Notes under the pieces: model-generated | What the model was told of the DNA's origin: nothing | The model's input: the letters and a program-made list of their open reading frames with translations, nothing else | The model's database searches: none | In this document: positions 5,927 to 6,749 of the stretch, in pieces | Layout: the number at the start of each line of letters is the position of its first letter | Numbering within the stretch: the first letter of the stretch is position 1 | Made by a program: the position numbers and the translations under genes | NCBI GenBank assembly: GCA_016199325.1 | Contig: JACQGW010000301.1 | Coordinates: forward strand, 1-6,749 | Length of the DNA: 6,749 nt | Reading direction: 5' to 3' | Source: Chloroflexota bacterium | GTDB lineage: Bacteria; Chloroflexota; Dehalococcoidia; JACQGW01

Positions 5927-6684
5927 CAGCTCCGGCTCCCTCGGCGAGCCTCGAGCCGTGGCCGCGTCGGCGGTTGGTCGCCCACCATGCCCAGCCGGAG
6001 CGCCAGGACCAGCCAGATCGCCTCCAGGACGATGGCGCTGTTCATCTTCGATGCGCCGTGCCGGCGCTGGTCGAACACAATGGGGATCTCCCGAATGTGA
6101 TACTTCGCCTGGTGACATCGATAGGTCAGCTCGATCTGAAAGGCGAAACCCCTGGCGATGGTCTGGCCGAAGCGCGACCGCTCCAGCGCGCGCCGGCGAA
6201 AGCCCTTGAACCCGCCGGTGAGATCGCGGATCGGCAGTCCGAGGAGGAGCGCCGCGTACTGTGAGCCGGCGCGACTGAGCGTCTCACGCCAGCGAGGCCA
6301 GCCCCGAGTCTGCCCGCCGGGCACGTAGCGCGAGCCGATGACCAGATCGGCGCCGCCGGCGAGCTCGGCGCCCAGGCGGGGCAGGTCGGCCGGCCGATGC
6401 GAGAAGTCGGCATCCATCTGGAAGATGGCGTCGTACTGCTCGGCGAGGGCGTACCGAAACCCTTCGACATAAGCGCCGGCCAGCCCGGCCTTGCCCGGCC
6501 GGAGGATTCCGGCGACCCGGCCGGGATAGGCATCCATCAACGCTTCGACGACTTTCCAGGTGCCGTCGGGCGAGTTATCGTCGACGACCAGCATGTCGTA
6601 CGGACCCTGAGCGAAGATGGCCTCGGCCAGCAGCGCCAGGTTCTCAGCCTCGTCATACGTCGGCACGACCACCAATGAGCGCAC
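5926..6684 (-). CDS. GT2 glycosyltransferase, polyprenol (dolichyl)-phosphate mannose synthase family
   Basis: The 252-residue product has the usual length and motif order of bacterial polyprenol monophosphomannose synthases: VVVPTYDEAEN (5-15), VVDDNSPDGT (33-42), the metal-binding MDADFSH (90-96), GSRYVPGG (117-124), DLTGGFKGF (154-162), GFAFQIELTYR (179-189) and RRHGASKM (207-214). The family transfers mannose (or glucose, in related enzymes) from a nucleotide sugar to a polyprenyl phosphate on the inner face of the membrane, giving the donor for mannosyltransferases acting outside. There is no C-terminal multi-helix GtrA-like domain, only a short hydrophobic stretch (about 216-234) and a basic tail. 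GTG at 6684 is preferred because GGAGG lies six bases upstream. Its stop overlaps the next gene's start as TGATG, so the surface protein is coupled to it. The sugar cannot be settled from motifs alone; mannose is the most likely. Confidence 0.88.
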   Translation of the reverse strand: MRSLVVVPTYDEAENLALLAEAIFAQGPYDMLVVDDNSPDGTWKVVEALMDAYPGRVAGILRPGKAGLAGAYVEGFRYALAEQYDAIFQMDADFSHRPADLPRLGAELAGGADLVIGSRYVPGGQTRGWPRWRETLSRAGSQYAALLLGLPIRDLTGGFKGFRRRALERSRFGQTIARGFAFQIELTYRCHQAKYHIREIPIVFDQRRHGASKMNSAIVLEAIWLVLALRLGMVGDQPPTRPRLEARRGSRS

Positions 6685-6690
6685 GATTCA

Positions 6691-6695
6691 CCTCC
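6691..6695 (-). promoter_or_regulatory. Ribosome binding site of the glycosyltransferase gene
   Basis: The minus strand reads GGAGG (within GGAGGTG), six bases before GTG at 6684. This supports the GTG start, since no ATG lies near the first motif. Confidence 0.7.
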
Positions 6696-6698
6696 GGG

Positions 6699-6749
6699 CG
6701 AGTGATGAGTGATGAGTGATGAGTAATGAGTGATGAGTGATGAGTGATG
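6699..6749. repeat. Heptamer array (agtgatg units) upstream of the glycosyltransferase gene, cut by window edge
   Basis: About seven consecutive units of the 7-mer run to the end of the window, one of them varied (agtaatg). The array begins with cgagtgatgag directly behind the Shine-Dalgarno, exactly as the array at 3375 does before its gene. Whether an inverted arm follows lies beyond the window. Confidence 0.85.

Noticed and set aside
3950..6100. Long + strand open frame of 716 codons opposite the surface-protein gene
   Set aside because: It mirrors the coding frame of the minus-strand gene in GC-rich DNA. Its translation is Gly/Arg/Leu-rich without domains, while the minus strand shows a transmembrane segment, repeats, coupled starts and Shine-Dalgarno sites.
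5927..6118. Upstream extension of the six-repeat protein to an ATG at 6118 (64 extra codons)
   Set aside because: The extension reads through the glycosyltransferase in another frame, is Arg/Pro-rich, and would put the transmembrane segment in mid-protein. ATG at 5926 overlaps the stop codon as TGATG.

Overview
The window is GC-rich bacterial DNA with long G/C-ending reading frames on nearly every base. Together, the high GC, the polyprenol-phosphate mannose synthase-like enzyme, the archaeal-type CitG-like protein, the PRC-barrel protein and the intergenic heptamer arrays would fit a Chloroflexota-type (for example Thermomicrobia-like) genome. That assignment is weak, because no rRNA or taxonomic marker gene is present.

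Layout: a 5'-truncated amidase_3-like cell-wall hydrolase runs rightward (2-892). A 423-base gene-free stretch follows (893-1315), most of it one nested imperfect palindrome with a perfect 30-bp core. Everything from 1316 to 6684 lies on the minus strand. In transcription order it is: a family-2 glycosyltransferase of the polyprenol/dolichyl-phosphate mannose synthase type (6684-5926), a membrane-anchored protein with six Ig/IPT-like repeats (5926-3962), a double PRC-barrel protein (3959-3441), a second membrane-anchored protein with a duplicated beta-sandwich domain (3362-2298), and a CitG/MdcB-family protein (2203-1316).

The first three minus-strand genes look like one translationally coupled unit, with a TGATG stop/start overlap and then a 2-base gap. 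The next two are set off by 78- and 94-base spacers. Both spacers, and the stretch upstream of the glycosyltransferase, carry heptamer arrays related to the unit (A/C)(G/A)TGA(T/C)G. Two of the arrays are head-to-head and can form hairpins. One supplies the start codon of the CitG-like gene and another supplies the stop codon of the PRC-barrel gene.

Functionally, the set points to the cell envelope: a lipid-linked sugar donor synthase, two exported scaffold-like proteins with Pro/Ala-rich linkers, and a wall hydrolase on the other strand. The CitG-like gene is an orphan, with no citrate lyase or malonate decarboxylase genes nearby. No CRISPR, tRNA, rRNA, transposase or phage gene was seen. 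The most unusual material is the repeat architecture between genes rather than a recognisable new enzyme system.
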